Positions 1-12,356 are shown, counted from the stretch's first letter. The stretch: 64,000 nucleotides of DNA from Dryococelus australis (GCA_029891345.1 CM056993.1:107003300-107067299), one strand, 5' to 3'. Numbers and translations are program-made. Notes: generated by a model from the sequence alone, not told the origin.

Positions 1-1905
1 TGCTTTCATCAATAAATTTATTCATTTCAGGGCAATCATTACTATTTTAGTACAGTAACATTGTAGTCTCAGTTGTGTTAAATGTTTGGCTAAATTATAT
101 GTACATCTCTAACATCTGTATAAATATCATACACTCACTTTTTAACTTAATCAATACAGTAAATATAACTATTCTACATTCGAAACATACAGTTCCAATT
201 GAGAGTTTCTAATGTGTGCATTTCATTTTGACATGTGCCCCTCTAGTGGCATATATACAACAGCTGCATTCTAATTAGTACATCCAAATGCAATGTAGTG
301 TGTCGTTATCAACACAGGAAATTACATTAGTTTTTCTGGTACTATAACTGTAGAGATGTGTTTACAAATTATTCACAACTCTAAATGCCAGACTTTTATA
401 ATTCCTCTTGCCCATACAAATGAGAATTGCATCAGGCAACCACGCACTTCACCTGTGTAAAACAGTAGTAATGTAAATACCTTACCACAGTGGTGGTCTT
501 GTGTAGTGATACTGTAGCTTCAACAGCCATGTAGCCCCAAAAAAAAAAAGAAGCAATTTTGCGTTTTTAAAACTTTTAATCAAGTGCATAGACATAACCA
601 ATTTCAGATATTGTTTCAGAAATGTTATTAGTATCATGAAGTTTATTTTTCATTATTGCCTCACAAACACTACCCGAACTTGCAATGAAGACCTATGTAG
701 ACATACCTTAAACTTAAAGGTTTATTTTATATTTGACAATGTCTCCTGCATTCACGGCTGCAATGGTGTAGTGGTTAGACAACACTGGCCTCCCACCAAG
801 GCGAACTGGGTTTGTACTTGGGGAGTCATGTTGCATGATGCCATTGGTCGGCATCTCTGCCCCCCCCCCCCAGCACTTTAATTCTGGCACCGCTACATAT
901 GTCGTTTCACCCTCGCAAAATCTCTTCACTTTTGGATTCTATGTTCAGAATTAGGTCTCTGAAACGAAACCATCTTGCACTCCTTCCACTGCTGAGCACA
1001 CGGGTTAATCATCATTCCAGCTCTCTGCTGTCAGTGACTGCTGCAGCAAAAACATTCCAGAATATGGTAATATTTAATTAGAATCTTGCCTACAGAACTC
1101 TGCAAGTGAAAATTGAAAGCAAGTTGTGTGCAAACAAATATTTATTATTTCTGAAAGAATATGTAGCTCCAAATTACAATCTACAAGAGAAAAAATTAAA
1201 AATTTTTAAATAGTAATCTAAAATATAATCTATTGTAATATTGGCAATTTAGTTTTTTTAAAATACTTCATTTTGGTATTTAATATGAATAATTATAATT
1301 TCTAGGATTAATTAATTTATTATCTTTTATTATTTAAACCAGTATAATATACGAGGCAATACAATATGTACAGTATAACATTCAGCAATATATAACAATA
1401 TGGATATAATAAAGTTCCAAATTTTTCAAAGCCAAGAGGCAAAGTGCCATCTTTTGAAAATTGAATTTAAACATTTAAATCAACATTTAATTTGTGGTTT
1501 CAACAATACTAGCACCTATTGTAAATGGAATACTTGGTTAGCTTTAGTCCTGGCAAAATAAATTAAAACTTGAAAAATTATTTTATAAGGTCTCTTAAAG
1601 CTTATCTCAGGGTATTGCATGGAATCTATGCCATGGTACCAATGGTTAAAAGTTTGCAGAAATCAGTTCAATTTAAACCCAATATGACATAAAATGTTTT
1701 AAAACTGAAATGGCATCTGTTTAAAAAAAATTAATCAATGACAGCTGAAACAAAATATAACATTTTGAATTCTATAAGTTATAGATTATCGCTTTGATCT
1801 GATCTGGTTCTTTGCAAGAGCATTTCCCTGAATGGTGTTGATCGACTTGAGGACTTCCTTTATGCTTTCAGGCCGATAGTACACATACATTGCCATCACT
1901 TAATT
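1..1905 (-). CDS. Last coding exon plus long 3' UTR of a candidate host gene
   Basis: On the minus strand, 1789-1905 reads as a clean 36-residue terminal reading frame (starts MAMYVYYRPESIKEVLK, ends KNQIRSKR, then TAA). Base composition is coding-like and clearly richer in G+C than the flanks. It may begin after an AG at about 1888-1895 as a 3' exon, or at its own ATG. Downstream lies about 1.8 kb of AT-rich sequence ending, near position 20, in AATAAA on the minus strand, as expected for a 3' UTR with its poly(A) signal. A SINE sits within this UTR. I do not recognise the protein family. Upstream exons would lie to the right; 2532-2813 (minus) is an open frame but is not convincing as one of them. 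The call rests on composition and layout only. Confidence 0.4.
755..940 (+). repeat. tRNA-derived SINE, copy 1
   Basis: Starts with a tRNA-like head: an A-box-like GGTGTAGTGGTTAGAC and, about 30 bases on, a B-box-like GCGAACTGGGTTTGTAC. A body with the block GATGCCATTGGTCGGCAT and a C-run follows. The same body blocks recur at about 3,525-3,735, 42,886-43,143 and 54,145-54,310 with large sequence drift, so this is an old dispersed family and not a functional tRNA. Confidence 0.7.
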
Positions 1906-2932
1906 ACAAATCCTGTAGTATATTAAATCTTAGGAACCATATTGTAGATTTTAATTGCACGTAAATTATTAAAAGAAATTTTAAATTCTAACTTGGCTAA
2001 AGAAAATTGATTTACAAGATTGGAAGCAACAATTTATAATCATATTAGTTTCCCAACTGAACAATATTTTAATACAATAAACAATTGTCCAGAATTAATA
2101 TAAAATAATTACCTCGAAAATGCGAAATAAAAGTACTAAAAAAAGTAACAGGAATATAAATAAAATTACCAGAAGAAAAATGAAATAGAAGTTTAAAAAT
2201 TATATGGTTTATGCTTTAGTTATAATCATTTACCGATCAATTTTATAAACGTTGCACAATATGAATGAAGTAAAATATTTTAACCATAAACCAAAAAATA
2301 ATTGAATTACAATCGAAAATTTAGAACTAATAAAAACAAAAACATTTTTCTACTTCCTAGAAAAAGATTACATATTACAAACAATCTCTAACCTTTAAAG
2401 ATGTACAAGTAAATGTGCAAACAAGGATTGTACGGAAAATATGCCCATACTAGCAACTCTTAACATACTGTTATCACGCAGTTACTAGCAGTTAATTTAG
2501 AGTAGCATTATGCTACTAAACAGAACTTGTTTTATATAGGTAAGTCTGGCTTGACAATTTGAAAATGTGATCTGAAGAAAGTACGTTTTATTTTGGATAA
2601 TAATTTAAAAAATGTACTGAAATATAAGTAATATAATTCACCGTTTTCTATAGGTGTGCCCACGCTCCGAGATGATATAGTTAGGCATCGAGAAGTTGCA
2701 AAACAGATTAGAATCGGAACTTTTGGAACGCGTTGGTCGCCACCAGGTGTGAGCCGTCTTGTCAAATAGGCCATAGTGGTCTCATGCTGCACTAGACTTC
2801 CTTTCAGTCGCATGAATCACCACCTTCGACTTGCTAATAGCGTACTTCATTAGCTAACTATTGCCACACATTTCTTCGCGCTAGGTTACTGGCCTCAGCC
2901 GTATTTTCTGAGACCTCGGCCACGTGGATATA
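1906..2932. other. AT-rich stretch without a supported gene
   Basis: Would be intron of the candidate host gene if that call is right. About 2,640-2,920 is distinctly less AT-rich and holds a 93-residue minus-strand open frame (2532-2813) with no recognisable domain and a low-complexity end. I leave it uncalled. Confidence 0.4.
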
Positions 2933-3414
2933 GGCTGTTCACGGTAACCTGAGCACATTTTAAGGCCCTTCTTAATTTTTCCTATCCAATTTCCATCTTC
3001 CTGCTGCTTTTTAATATAAACATTGCAATGTGACCAATAAACACTGTATACATTCCACCACCTTCAAAATTTAATGCCTGAGGCTGCGATAAGATATATT
3101 TATTAGTCGTTAACGCCTTTGGGAGGGGGCCTTAAACAGTGCTCACTTTATCGTGAAGGACCTGGGTATTGCCAACGTAGGCTACAAGCCGACCATAGAC
3201 TTCACGGCAAAGTGAGCACTTTTTAAAGCTCTCATTTGAAATAATAAATATATTTTATTTTTGCCTTCGACGTTAGGTTCCGAGTGCAGTGGAATATACG
3301 CTGTTTATTACATATACGGCAATATTTATTTTGAAAGGTGGTTAAATTATTAAATATGGCCGAAAAGAAAAAGTAACTAGTGCCTCAAAAGTGCTCACTT
3401 TACCGTGAACAGCC
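2933..3414. mobile_element. MITE family A, rearranged copy
   Basis: Outer ends are GGCTGTTCACGG at the left and CCGTGAACAGCC at the right, both followed outward by TATA. Inside are two further, inward-disturbed copies of the end sequence (about 3,137-3,163 and 3,203-3,228) facing each other. The unit therefore looks like two family members joined or nested rather than one simple copy. Confidence 0.75.
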
Positions 3415-3504
3415 TATATGTGAATGTGAAGCACGGCCTACCCTGGGGCAGTGACATTGCAGTACGACTGTTGCCGAGTAGTAAGCCAGTTTACACGATG
3501 TGGA

Positions 3505-3737
3505 AGTTGTGGCTCATAACATCGAGGTATGGATCAGCGTCGGAATGCAAGGGCGGGGATCAGCGTCGGAATGCAAGGGCGGGGGAAACGGGAGATCCGC
3601 GAGAATACTCGCCTGCCAGTGGCATCGTCCGGCACGATTCGCCACGTGCGAAAATCCGGGAGAGAACCCGCTAGGAAACGAACCTGGTTCGCCAGGGTGA
3701 GAGGCGAGTAGTCTAACCACTACACCGCTGCCCCTTG
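3505..3737 (-). repeat. tRNA-derived SINE, copy 2
   Basis: Minus-strand head at about 3,735 (GCGGTGTAGTGGTTAGAC, then CCAGGTTCG-type B box near 3,690), followed by the family body with the block CATCGTCCGGCACGATTC in plus orientation. At 3,528-3,590 the sequence GATCAGCGTCGGAATGCAAG is directly repeated, a short local duplication inside the SINE. Confidence 0.75.
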
Positions 3738-3759
3738 GAAGCGGAGTATATCCCTGTCA

Positions 3760-4143
3760 ACTGTTCACGGTAAAAGGAGCTCTTTTGAAAGCACTGCCTA
3801 AAATTTGCTTGTACGCACGTTGTGTATTCTTCCGCCTTATGTAAGATTAACATTGCCGTGGGTCTCACCACTATTCATGCATCGGTTAAGGGTAACTGCG
3901 GAATTGTTTTAAAGTATATATCTAATAATCTGCTCAGTTTTACACTTCCTTGCATTAGAAATTAAACAAAGTGAATGAAATAATTCAAGATATCAGAAAT
4001 GGTTACCTAACACTTTTTATTCGACTATTAAGATACGGAAGTACTTCCCATACATCGTTAATAGCTTTGAATTATATGCAGATAGGAGCAGTAACATTTT
4101 TGTAAGGTTGATGTCAAAAGTGCTCACTTTATCGTGAACAGTC
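3760..4143 (-). mobile_element. MITE family A, complete copy
   Basis: Bounded by CTGTTCACGG and CGTGAACAG and carrying the whole family interior: the block that reads CTTGTACGCACGTTGTGTAT, the GGTTACCTAACAC block and the end block AAAAGTGCTCACTTT. No coding capacity; it must be moved by a transposase supplied elsewhere. Confidence 0.85.
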
Positions 4144-4807
4144 TTTTACGCTGTTTGTGCCACAGAGCAAGTAAGGAAACGAGCGGACACTTCCATTGTT
4201 GTAACGATCGTATTTTAAAGTCATTTTCAGAGGTAGTGGGGTGGGTGGTAGGTGCCTGGATTGATACCAACAGCAAGACACACATCACGAAGAATAATCA
4301 CCTAGTATAATAAAACTCATCGTAGTTTTTAATGATTATTTTGTGATAAATACGCTTCATTGAAGTAGTTAATCACTCTGTGTTCAATGTTTAATGAAAT
4401 AGCTTTTTTTTCTTTCATTCTATAGCCGGGTAGCATTTACATCCTGTATACAGCTTGCATTATTCTTGATAGGTTCTAAAACTAAGTTTTAAAATTACGT
4501 AATTAGAATCTACTTAACTAACACCATTTAGTTGCCGAATGCTGTTTTCGGCAATAATTAAATATATCTGTGCTGTTTGTGTTAGCTCGGGTCTTTTAAA
4601 TATTTACATTACCTCCAAGTGTGACCAACAGAATAGAATAAATCTTGCAGAAGCAGTGCAAATACTGATAAAATATTTATAATCGTGTTAGTAAGTTATT
4701 AAATCAGCACCTTAAATATATGTATTCTAAATCGGTATGTTTGAGATACACAACACTAATAGTTTTGACTCAAAACCGATCTGTTCCATAAAATCATTAA
4801 TTTTAAA
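4144..4807. other. AT-rich spacer
   Basis: I see no gene, RNA gene or recognisable repeat boundary here. Confidence 0.5.
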
Positions 4808-4993
4808 GGCTGTTCACGATAAAGTGAGCACTTTTTGAAATCAACGTTTAAAAAAAGTAATTGCCCCTAGCTGCATATATTTTAACGGGCGCTCTGAGTG
4901 ACATGCGCTCAGTAAAGTTGGTAACGATGGATGAAGAGTAATTTCTTATCTTAACGTAGAATAAAAAGTGTTAGGTAACGATTTCGGATAGCC
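4808..4993 (+). mobile_element. MITE family A, internally deleted copy
   Basis: Starts GGCTGTTCACGATAAAGTGAG and carries the first half of the family, then jumps after GTTAGGTAACGATTTCGG to a terminal AGCC followed by TATA. Both outer ends are kept although about half of the interior is missing. Confidence 0.7.
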
Positions 4994-6292
4994 TATAGTG
5001 GTAAAGTGTCTATGTTGGTATTTCCACATGACTTACTTCAAATGACACGATTGTAAGCCATATCTATTGTCACCCGCTGATGCAGCGGTTCTGACAGTGT
5101 TGTTGGCAGATAACTACCACGCCTACGCCTTACGCCTACAAAGAAGGGAAATCATGCAAGGAGACATGCTTCGCGACAGAGAGGGATTTGGCAGACATGG
5201 TGAGGGAAGTGTCGCTATTGCGGTTCTTCCCTTCGATCTCTAGTAGGCCTCAAATTAAAGAAGTAGGGAGTAAACTGCCAGTAAGTGTCAGCAGGGCCAA
5301 CACTTAATGGTTTACTAGATCACAAGAAGATGGCACGAGCCTGTGGAGAGAATGGAAAAAATTAACTTATTCTAAATTACTAACTTAATATAAATGGATT
5401 AATATTAACATATGTCCTCGGGGACATATTAAACCTAATGCTATGCGACCTCGCAGCGGCCAATCTCTAGCCATTGGCTGTAACAAAGCATATATACGGC
5501 CATGTGCTGCAAGTGCTCGGTGGTTCGCTCTTTTGATCAGCGGAAAGGGGGTGGGGGGGGGATATTATAGGTGTCGGCAGATCGCGAGCCAGTGATGGCT
5601 TATCGAGGCGGGGGGGGGGGGGGGGAGAGTGAAAGCGTGCGCGATGCCTGCCGAGGCCAGGCCGTGTGGTTGTCGAGGCAGCTGGAGCTCGCCGGCGGCT
5701 GTCGAAGGACTCGCGGCCACAGGATATCCTCTGGCGGACCGGAACAAGCGTTTCGCTGTTATCAGGCGCGCCAGTTGCACGTGTGGGCTGGCCCGCCGTC
5801 CACCCCCCCCCCCCCCCACCCCGACAACTTGTTCCTCTTCGGGCAACATAACGCTCAGTATCTCACATCAATGTTGCACGCTGGAAGCTGGTTCTTCTCC
5901 GTCGCCGAGCTGGCGTTATCGAAAGCCTTTCCCAGGTTCTTCTTCCTAGCCCTTCTACACTTCTACATTTATACATAGAGACTCGTAAAGTTGAAATCCT
6001 CGCTTAAGAACCTACGCCACCCGCCATAATACATTTTTTTATTTATTTCTTCCTAATTAAAATTTTGGAGGATTTATTTAAAAATGCGTAGCTAATTACT
6101 GTACTCATAATTGCACGTATAATGCATTATCTACTAACTCATGCAATTACCATATAACATTTTATATTTTAATTCATTCTCACCTTTTTATGACGACCAG
6201 AGCACACCTCTTATGCTCCTATAATGAAATATTCTCAGCAATGACCTTCAATCATATTTTATGAGACAAAGATTAAGGGACGATACAGCCTC
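4994..6292. promoter_or_regulatory. GC-rich block with a TATA-like motif; possible LTR or promoter
   Basis: About 5,440-5,960 is far richer in G+C than its surroundings, with a TATA-like CATATATACGG at about 5,490 followed by GC-rich sequence with G and C runs at 5,610 and 5,805. Overlapping open frames here (for example 5571-5978) are compositional shadows on several frames with glycine and proline runs. A solo LTR or a host promoter would both fit. No second copy is present in the window to settle it. Confidence 0.3.
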
Positions 6293-6618
6293 TTATGACC
6301 TACTTGTACGCACGCAGTGTGTTCTTAGACCATATGTAAAATGAACATTGCCATGGGCCTGATCACTTTATTCATGTGTCGGTCAAGTGAAAATGTGAAA
6401 TGATGAGAAAATTAGATATCTTGCATAGGTATTTGCTTTTCCTTACATTCGCATGCACAGAATGAAACAGAAATCAAAATAAATTGTTTCAGTGTTCACA
6501 AATGTTTACCTAAAACATTTAATTCAACGTTTAAAAGCGCAACAGCTTTACATCGGTCGTTACCAACTTAACTGTTCCCATGCCAGTCAGTCTGGCCGTT
6601 AAAATATACGCAGGTTAA
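6293..6618 (-). mobile_element. MITE family A, truncated copy
   Basis: Contains the family's internal blocks (CTTGTACGCACG..., ATGTAAAATGAACATTGCCATGGGCCTGATCAC in drifted form, and the CGTTAAAATATACGCAGG block) but lacks the terminal repeat on its left. It directly abuts the next copy, in opposite orientation. Confidence 0.75.
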
Positions 6619-7033
6619 GGCTGTTCACGATAAGTGAGCACTTTTGAAATCAACCCTTGAAAAATGTCACGGCCTCTACCTGCATATATTTTATAGGGCT
6701 CACTGAGTGACATGCTCAAAGTAAAGTTGGTAACGATGAATGGAAAGTAGTTCCATACCTTAACGCCGAATAAGAAGTGATGACTTAAATTATTTATTTC
6801 AATTTCTGTTTTTTTTTATGCATCCAAGTATAAAAATGAGCAGATTTGCAAAACATTGTATTTTGTAATAATTTCACATTTGCACTTAACCGACGCATGA
6901 ATAAAGTGGCGAGGCCCATGGCTGTGTTAATTTTGCATAGGGCGGAAGAATACACGATGTGCGTATAAGTTCATCTTATACAAGTTAATGTTAATCAGGG
7001 CTTCGAAAGTGCTCATTTTACCGTGAACAGTCC
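6619..7033 (+). mobile_element. MITE family A, complete copy
   Basis: Runs from GGCTGTTCACGAT to TACCGTGAACAGTCC with all internal blocks. It is the clearest plus-orientation reference copy in the left part of the window. The adjoining 7,034-7,092 is a further end fragment of the same family. Confidence 0.85.
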
Positions 7034-7092
7034 ATAGGAGCAGTGACATTTTCATATGTTGATTTCAAAAGTTCTCACTTTACCAACAGTCT

Positions 7093-7543
7093 ATATTAGG
7101 CACCGACTTTAGTGTGGCACGAGGGCTAGTGCCGACAGGAACTATTTCTTGGCCCAGGTTGGTAGGAGAGGGGGGAGGGGGTTCGCCTTCGGAAATTATG
7201 CAGATTTAAAATTTATTTTTATCTTAGCAGCTTTAACTGTTTCTAAGCGGCAGTTTTTGCCTGTTAGAGTGTTAGTAGTATGTGTCCTGCGTTATCTGTA
7301 GCTCCATCTATTTTTTTTATACTTTTTTTTAAAGCTGTACATGCATTTAGGTATAATGATTGAATTACAAGAACTGCAACTAGATATTATGATTTGTGAA
7401 ACAAATATTTTTTAATGTGTCCAAAAATTACAGTGTTCACAATTTTATTATGCGTTCTGACTTCTGGTTCTGCATTCGAATAATAATTGTTCCCACTCCC
7501 ATTTCGTTTCCTCCCCCCCCCCCCCGGCAAGAATATGCAGGGT
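7093..7543. other. Spacer with G- and C-rich runs
   Basis: No gene seen. It has a purine/G-rich stretch near 7,165 and a C-run at 7,512-7,525 just outside the left end of Element 1. Confidence 0.5.
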
Positions 7544-7549
7544 GTGTAC

Positions 7550-8642
7550 AGTAGAGCGAGCGACCCACTTCTGGGACACTTGTAGAATTATATGGGGATG
7601 GAGCAAATAATAGATTATTCTATTAATCGATAAATTGAATATTTGATTAGTTGCTAGTCGATTAGCTGTTGATTAAGTAATCAAATTAATTAAGGAATTC
7701 TTTAATTTAAAATATATATGGTTTGATATGAAATTTCTTTGAGTTTCACTTTTGTCTAAAGGGTTAAGGGGGATATTGCCGGAGCAGCATCGATGTGTCC
7801 TCTGTGACTTGCTGGAGTCGGCTGAACAGAGGAATGGGTTGTAACTGGTAGATAGGTGTTAATGTTGGCATAAGGGTGGTATAAGGGACACTTCCAACTT
7901 TTATTTGTTAATGGAGCGAGACCATGCGACCCACTTCTGGGACATTAGACGAGTGAGGTGTGGATGGAGCAAGACCATCCGACCCACTTTTGGGATACTA
8001 GACGAGTGAGGTGTGAATGGAGCGAGACCATGCAACTCACTTCTGGGACACTAGATGAGTGAGGTGTGGATAATCGATTAATCGATTATGAGCGGGAGCA
8101 CGTGACCCACTTCTGGGACATGATTTACGTTCAATTCGCCAACTGAAATAAGTATGAATAATTAAAAATTTACTTTAATCATGCGATTACCACATGTAAC
8201 ATTAAATCGAATTAATAAGGACACGAGATATTAAAAATTACTTGCGATAACCACGAGACAAATTCATTAAAACGACTTACCCTGAGTATGCCACACATGA
8301 CAAAGAACACAAAATTTATATTAATACTGTAACGATATTCCTTACCAATATTTCAAACAACCGAATAAATGACAGGAAACAAATTAAATTAAACAAATGC
8401 CCAAGTAATATAAAATTACAACTCACTTATCGCCCATGAAACGAGGACGTCTCATGTCACAAATAAATAAAAACACGATTTACAATGAAAATTACAACTA
8501 CAAGCCCAGACAAGCTAAAAATCTCCCCACACTGATCCACGGAGCCCGAATCTCCAGTGTCATAAAAAAATTCCTCTTGACAAAAATTCCCTCCAAACTG
8601 ACACATTCAGAATGTACACAAAGTCACATGTACTTCACCCAA
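7550..8642 (+). repeat. Left terminal inverted repeat of Element 1
   Basis: Pairs with 23,945-24,989 over about 1.05 kb with scattered indels. The outer part holds five copies of a 17-base motif GACCCACTTCTGGGACA (about 7,562, 7,929, 7,981, 8,034, 8,104) and ATCGATTAATCGATTA-type palindromic AT sequence. The inner part continues to the shared block CTGACACATTCAGAA at about 8,605. Confidence 0.9.
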
Positions 8643-9215
8643 ATAAATTACCATTTGAATTGCATTTACCGAAATACAGTTATTGCGGACCCGTAACTAA
8701 GCTTGCCGAACGTCTGGCATGGAACAATCAAGTGGTAGAGGAATATATCTTATACCATATAAAGTTGGTCAAGGACTAAAAAACTCCAAATGTGGAAAGA
8801 AACGCAGAAAGTCCTAAATAGTCTTCCAAAATGTGCATTAACAAAGGCATTAATATATATTTGTAAAGACACTGGATATTCCCTATTTCCGAGGTGTGTA
8901 TATGAGAGACAAAATACAAAAAAAAAAAAAAAAACCAAACCTTCGCGAATGTATGATTGTTATTTTATATTCGAAACAAAACAAAGGAACACATTGCATT
9001 GCATTAATTAAAAACGTAAATCAGTCATAGTACGACTGTTTAAGCGATTTACGTCCTCCAATTGAAATACATAATTATTTGAAAAATACGCAATTATGTT
9101 ACAGTTATAAAATAGAACAATTACCAAATACAGTCAATTGTGGCCATTTATGTTTACATTTTTTGACTATAAATAGGATATATAAGTCAATGTAACAGTA
9201 AAACCATTTAGTAAT
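8643..9215. other. Leader region of Element 1
   Basis: Between the inverted end and the first recognised gene. A 73-residue open frame (8790-9011) ends in a poly-lysine tract encoded by a 17-A run; I see no domain in it. Nothing else is supported. Confidence 0.4.
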
Positions 9216-9938
9216 ATGTCAATCACATTGATATTAAGTGGAAATTCGTCACAGTTGTGTTCAGTATATTTTCCAGCTTTGGAGTTAGATGGAGAATGGA
9301 AACTAAGTCTAATCGAATTCATTAGTTACAACAGCATACCAAACATTGATATAGATAATCAATCATTTACATTCAACTATGATGAAAAAACATAAGATTG
9401 TGATACAGGTAGGATATTATGAGTTGGATGACTTAGAAATGTACATTAAGGCGACATTACCTGAAAATGTACATTTCCGATCACATGGAAATCCAAATAC
9501 GTTAACTAGAGTGATGTATAGTAATGTCGATATCGATTTCATGAAAGACAATTCAATTGCATATATGTTAGGTTATGAAAGGAGAGTATATCTAGCTACT
9601 CAATAACACAAATCGTCAAAACAGGTTAATAAATTGTCGGTTAATGTATGTCGTATAATTGTTAATATTGTAGGCAGATCACATTTAAATGGAAAACCAA
9701 CAAATACAATACATGAATTCACATGTGTGGTGACTCCAGGTTATAAAATAATTGAATAGTTACCCCGTATAGGGATCTAACCCACAAAAATGAGAAAGTT
9801 GCAATTATAGCATAATGAGGATCTATCAATAGCACATCACAATACCACTATTGCACACAGGAAATAGTTCTATCCCAAGGAGGATTTTTTGCTTTGCAAA
9901 GATGGCATTCCTAGGAATAGAGATCTAACTGCAGCAAG

Positions 9939-11737
9939 ATGGCTGATGAGACATTGATGCTTAGTGGTAATGCAGAAAAGCAATTAAATAAAGGTCATAG
10001 GAGAAAGATAAGGCTGTCAGAATGCAAGGACAACAAGAATAAAGCTTTGAGAAATGCTGACAAGCCATATAGAAACAGGAAAAGGATATTTGTACCAGGG
10101 AAATGTGAATCTGTAAAGGTGAGTGGAATAGCGATATAACCTAACAAAGTAAGTCAATATTTTCATTATACGAAAAATGTAATGGTTTGCACAATCTGCT
10201 TCAAATTCCATAAAGAGGTCACAATATAGTTCTATTAATAGCTGTAACAGTTTCAAACGATTTGCCTAAAACCACAATAATGTTATGCTACTCATAATGA
10301 AATATGGTAGTAAAACAATTTGCAGGATTCGCCATGTAAATAAGCAGTGTGTCCTGTATCGAAGGAAAAAGTATTTGACATAATGATACATTTTTGTTGG
10401 TGACCTGGCTTTACAGCCAAACCTAGCCTTTAATGGTTTTTATTAAACATGATTTGGCAAATTCGACACCATCAACAAAAGGTAAGTTTATTTGTTTCAG
10501 GCTACCATGTGCTGCTGTATGTATGAATGTGACAAGATTTTCAAAGATATGAAGACAAAGTTATTTCAAGATTTCTACAAACGAACATATAATGAACAGT
10601 CTACATTTTAGTCCAATGTTGTATGGCACAGTAAATTTCCCCTCGACGTGTGCAAATGTTTCTCACAAAAATGAAATTTAACCTCGACATATCTGACAAA
10701 AGAGGGACACATCATAATCATCCACATGCTGTGTCCTTTGATGTAAAAGAACTGGTAAGGGATCATATCAGCTCTATGCCTGCACAAGAGAGCCACTATT
10801 CAAGATACACCTCCAGCAAGCTTTATCTTAGTTCACAACTGTGTGTGGAAAGAATGTATGATCTTTTCAAGGATAGATATCCTAATATTGAATGCTTGCA
10901 TAATTTGTATAGGGACATACTCAGATGTGAATTCAAGCTTAGATTTGTTCCTCCACAATCAGACTCTTGTTCATATTGTGATGAACTTTACATTCATCTA
11001 GTAGCAGCTAAGACCGAAGATGAGCAGAAGAGGATTAGTGCGCAAAGTACACTTCATCACAGAAAGGCTGAGAAAGTTCTTCACGAGGATGTTGTAATGT
11101 CAAAATCAAAACCCCACATATGTTGTACTTTGCACAGATATGCAATAGGTATTGTTCTGTCCAACACTTTATCATTCCTCTATGTTTTATCAAAGGCAGT
11201 CCTCTACTTATAACCAATGTGTATACAACATGGGAACTGAAAAACCATTTATGTTTGTGTGGAATGAGTCGGTGGCAAAATGTGGTTTTTCTAAAGTTAC
11301 GTCATGCATTTTGAAATACATTTAACTGCATTTTGTGCCACTGAAAGTAGGTGAGATAAGGAGATTAGTTGTTTGCTCAGATCGTTGTATCGCACAAAAC
11401 CATAACTGGTGGTGTACTGCTCTGTATCATTATCTGATTGTGAAGAAATATTTCACAACCATTGACCATAAGTTCTTAGTCAGCAGCCACAGTTTTTTCC
11501 CTGCAATAGGGACTTTGCCCTGATTGTAAGAAGAAATGTACTGTGTATCATCCAAAGCAGTGGCTTGAAGATATTGTTAATCCAAATCCGGCATTTAGTG
11601 CACACTACATGGACAAAGAAGACTTCTTTGGCCTGTCAGCCATTGAAGGAATGTTTAAAAATCTGCCCAATGTCAAGATAACATCTTTTAATTGGATTCA
11701 GTTCTCATCAGAAGAACCAAATACTGTTCGAACATGA
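9939..11737 (+). pseudogene. Spliced transposase-like gene of the nested DDE element (decayed)
   Basis: Exon 1 runs from the ATG at 9,939 to 10,118, exactly 60 codons, ending at AAG|GTGAGT. A strong acceptor TTTGTTTCAG precedes exon 2 at 10,501, in the same phase. Exon 2 begins with a cysteine-rich segment and hits a stop near 10,610. Recognised blocks follow: DKRGTHHNHPHA with ESHYSRYTSSK (about 10,695-10,815), a SDSCSYCDELY cysteine cluster (about 10,963), a block at 11,144-11,320 that starts after an in-frame TAG, VVCSDRCIAQNHNW (about 11,365), then HKFLVSSHSFFP and, after a frameshift, a frame that runs to 11,737. The pattern of conserved Asp in CSDRC and RDF-type motifs fits a DDE nuclease (possibly the family catalogued as DUF7869). 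Stops and frameshifts show it is dead. Confidence 0.75.
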
Positions 11738-12356
11738 GTCAGTCATAACACCTTACAACCTTGGCACAGCTATGTAATATGGCCATTACCCAGAGGAAGG
11801 AAACATTTTATTCCACCCCCAACTGTACTTCCACAGAACTACAAAGAATCGATAGCTATAAAAAGCGAAAAAAATACTTGCTAGACATGTGCAGGTTCCT
11901 TACCGTTCAATACCGTGACTTCTACAAAAGTCTATGTGCAGTTGAGTGTTTACTGTAATCATACATGACATTTGTCAATAATGAATAATTTAATGGTTTT
12001 CTTGTTTCAGTTAATATTATTGGAAACATAACAGACATTGGTACAGTAACAATTAATAATGTAATGTTTTTCATAGTGTTTCTACATTTGTTTGTAATGA
12101 TTTGAAGGTTAGATCACTATTCCATTTGTACTGTTTAGTTCCTTTTCCCACTGACATTAATTTCGTTAAGCTGTAAGTCAATACTTAAAAGTAAATACAA
12201 GTAATATTGAACATGAGGTGTTTTGTACGACGTCCAGTTATAAAGCCTTACATCGTTTTTACAGAAAGTTATGCACCTTACACCTCGAAAGTGTTTTTTT
12301 TTTTGCTATTGTAAACAATATATGTTTTTGTGGGTTATATCAGTATTCGGGGTAAC
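11738..12356. other. 3' part of the nested transposon
   Basis: AT-rich 3' non-coding part of the DDE element. A 65-residue open frame (11761-11958) may be the drifted C-terminus of the transposase. The right inverted repeat occupies about 12,321-12,356. Confidence 0.5.

Larger units (their letters stand above)
9759..12356 (+). mobile_element. DDE-type DNA transposon nested in Element 1, 2.6 kb
   Basis: Terminal inverted repeats of about 32 bases begin GTTACCCCG and end CGGGGTAAC; they share the inner block TAACCCACAAAAA. TA flanks both sides, consistent with a TA target duplication. The target reads ATTGAA-TA-TTCAAT when the insert is removed, so it landed at the centre of a 14-base palindrome. 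It carries one transposase-like gene in plus orientation. The coding family is widespread in arthropods but I cannot assign a named superfamily with confidence. Confidence 0.85.

Noticed and set aside
760..860. tRNA gene
   Set aside because: A and B boxes are present but no acceptor-stem pairing or anticodon arm closes; it is a SINE head. The same holds for 43,143, 54,343, 55,740 and 60,183.
5571..5978. 135-residue open frame with glycine and proline runs
   Set aside because: Several overlapping frames on both strands share this GC-rich block and homopolymer runs, as expected of composition rather than coding.
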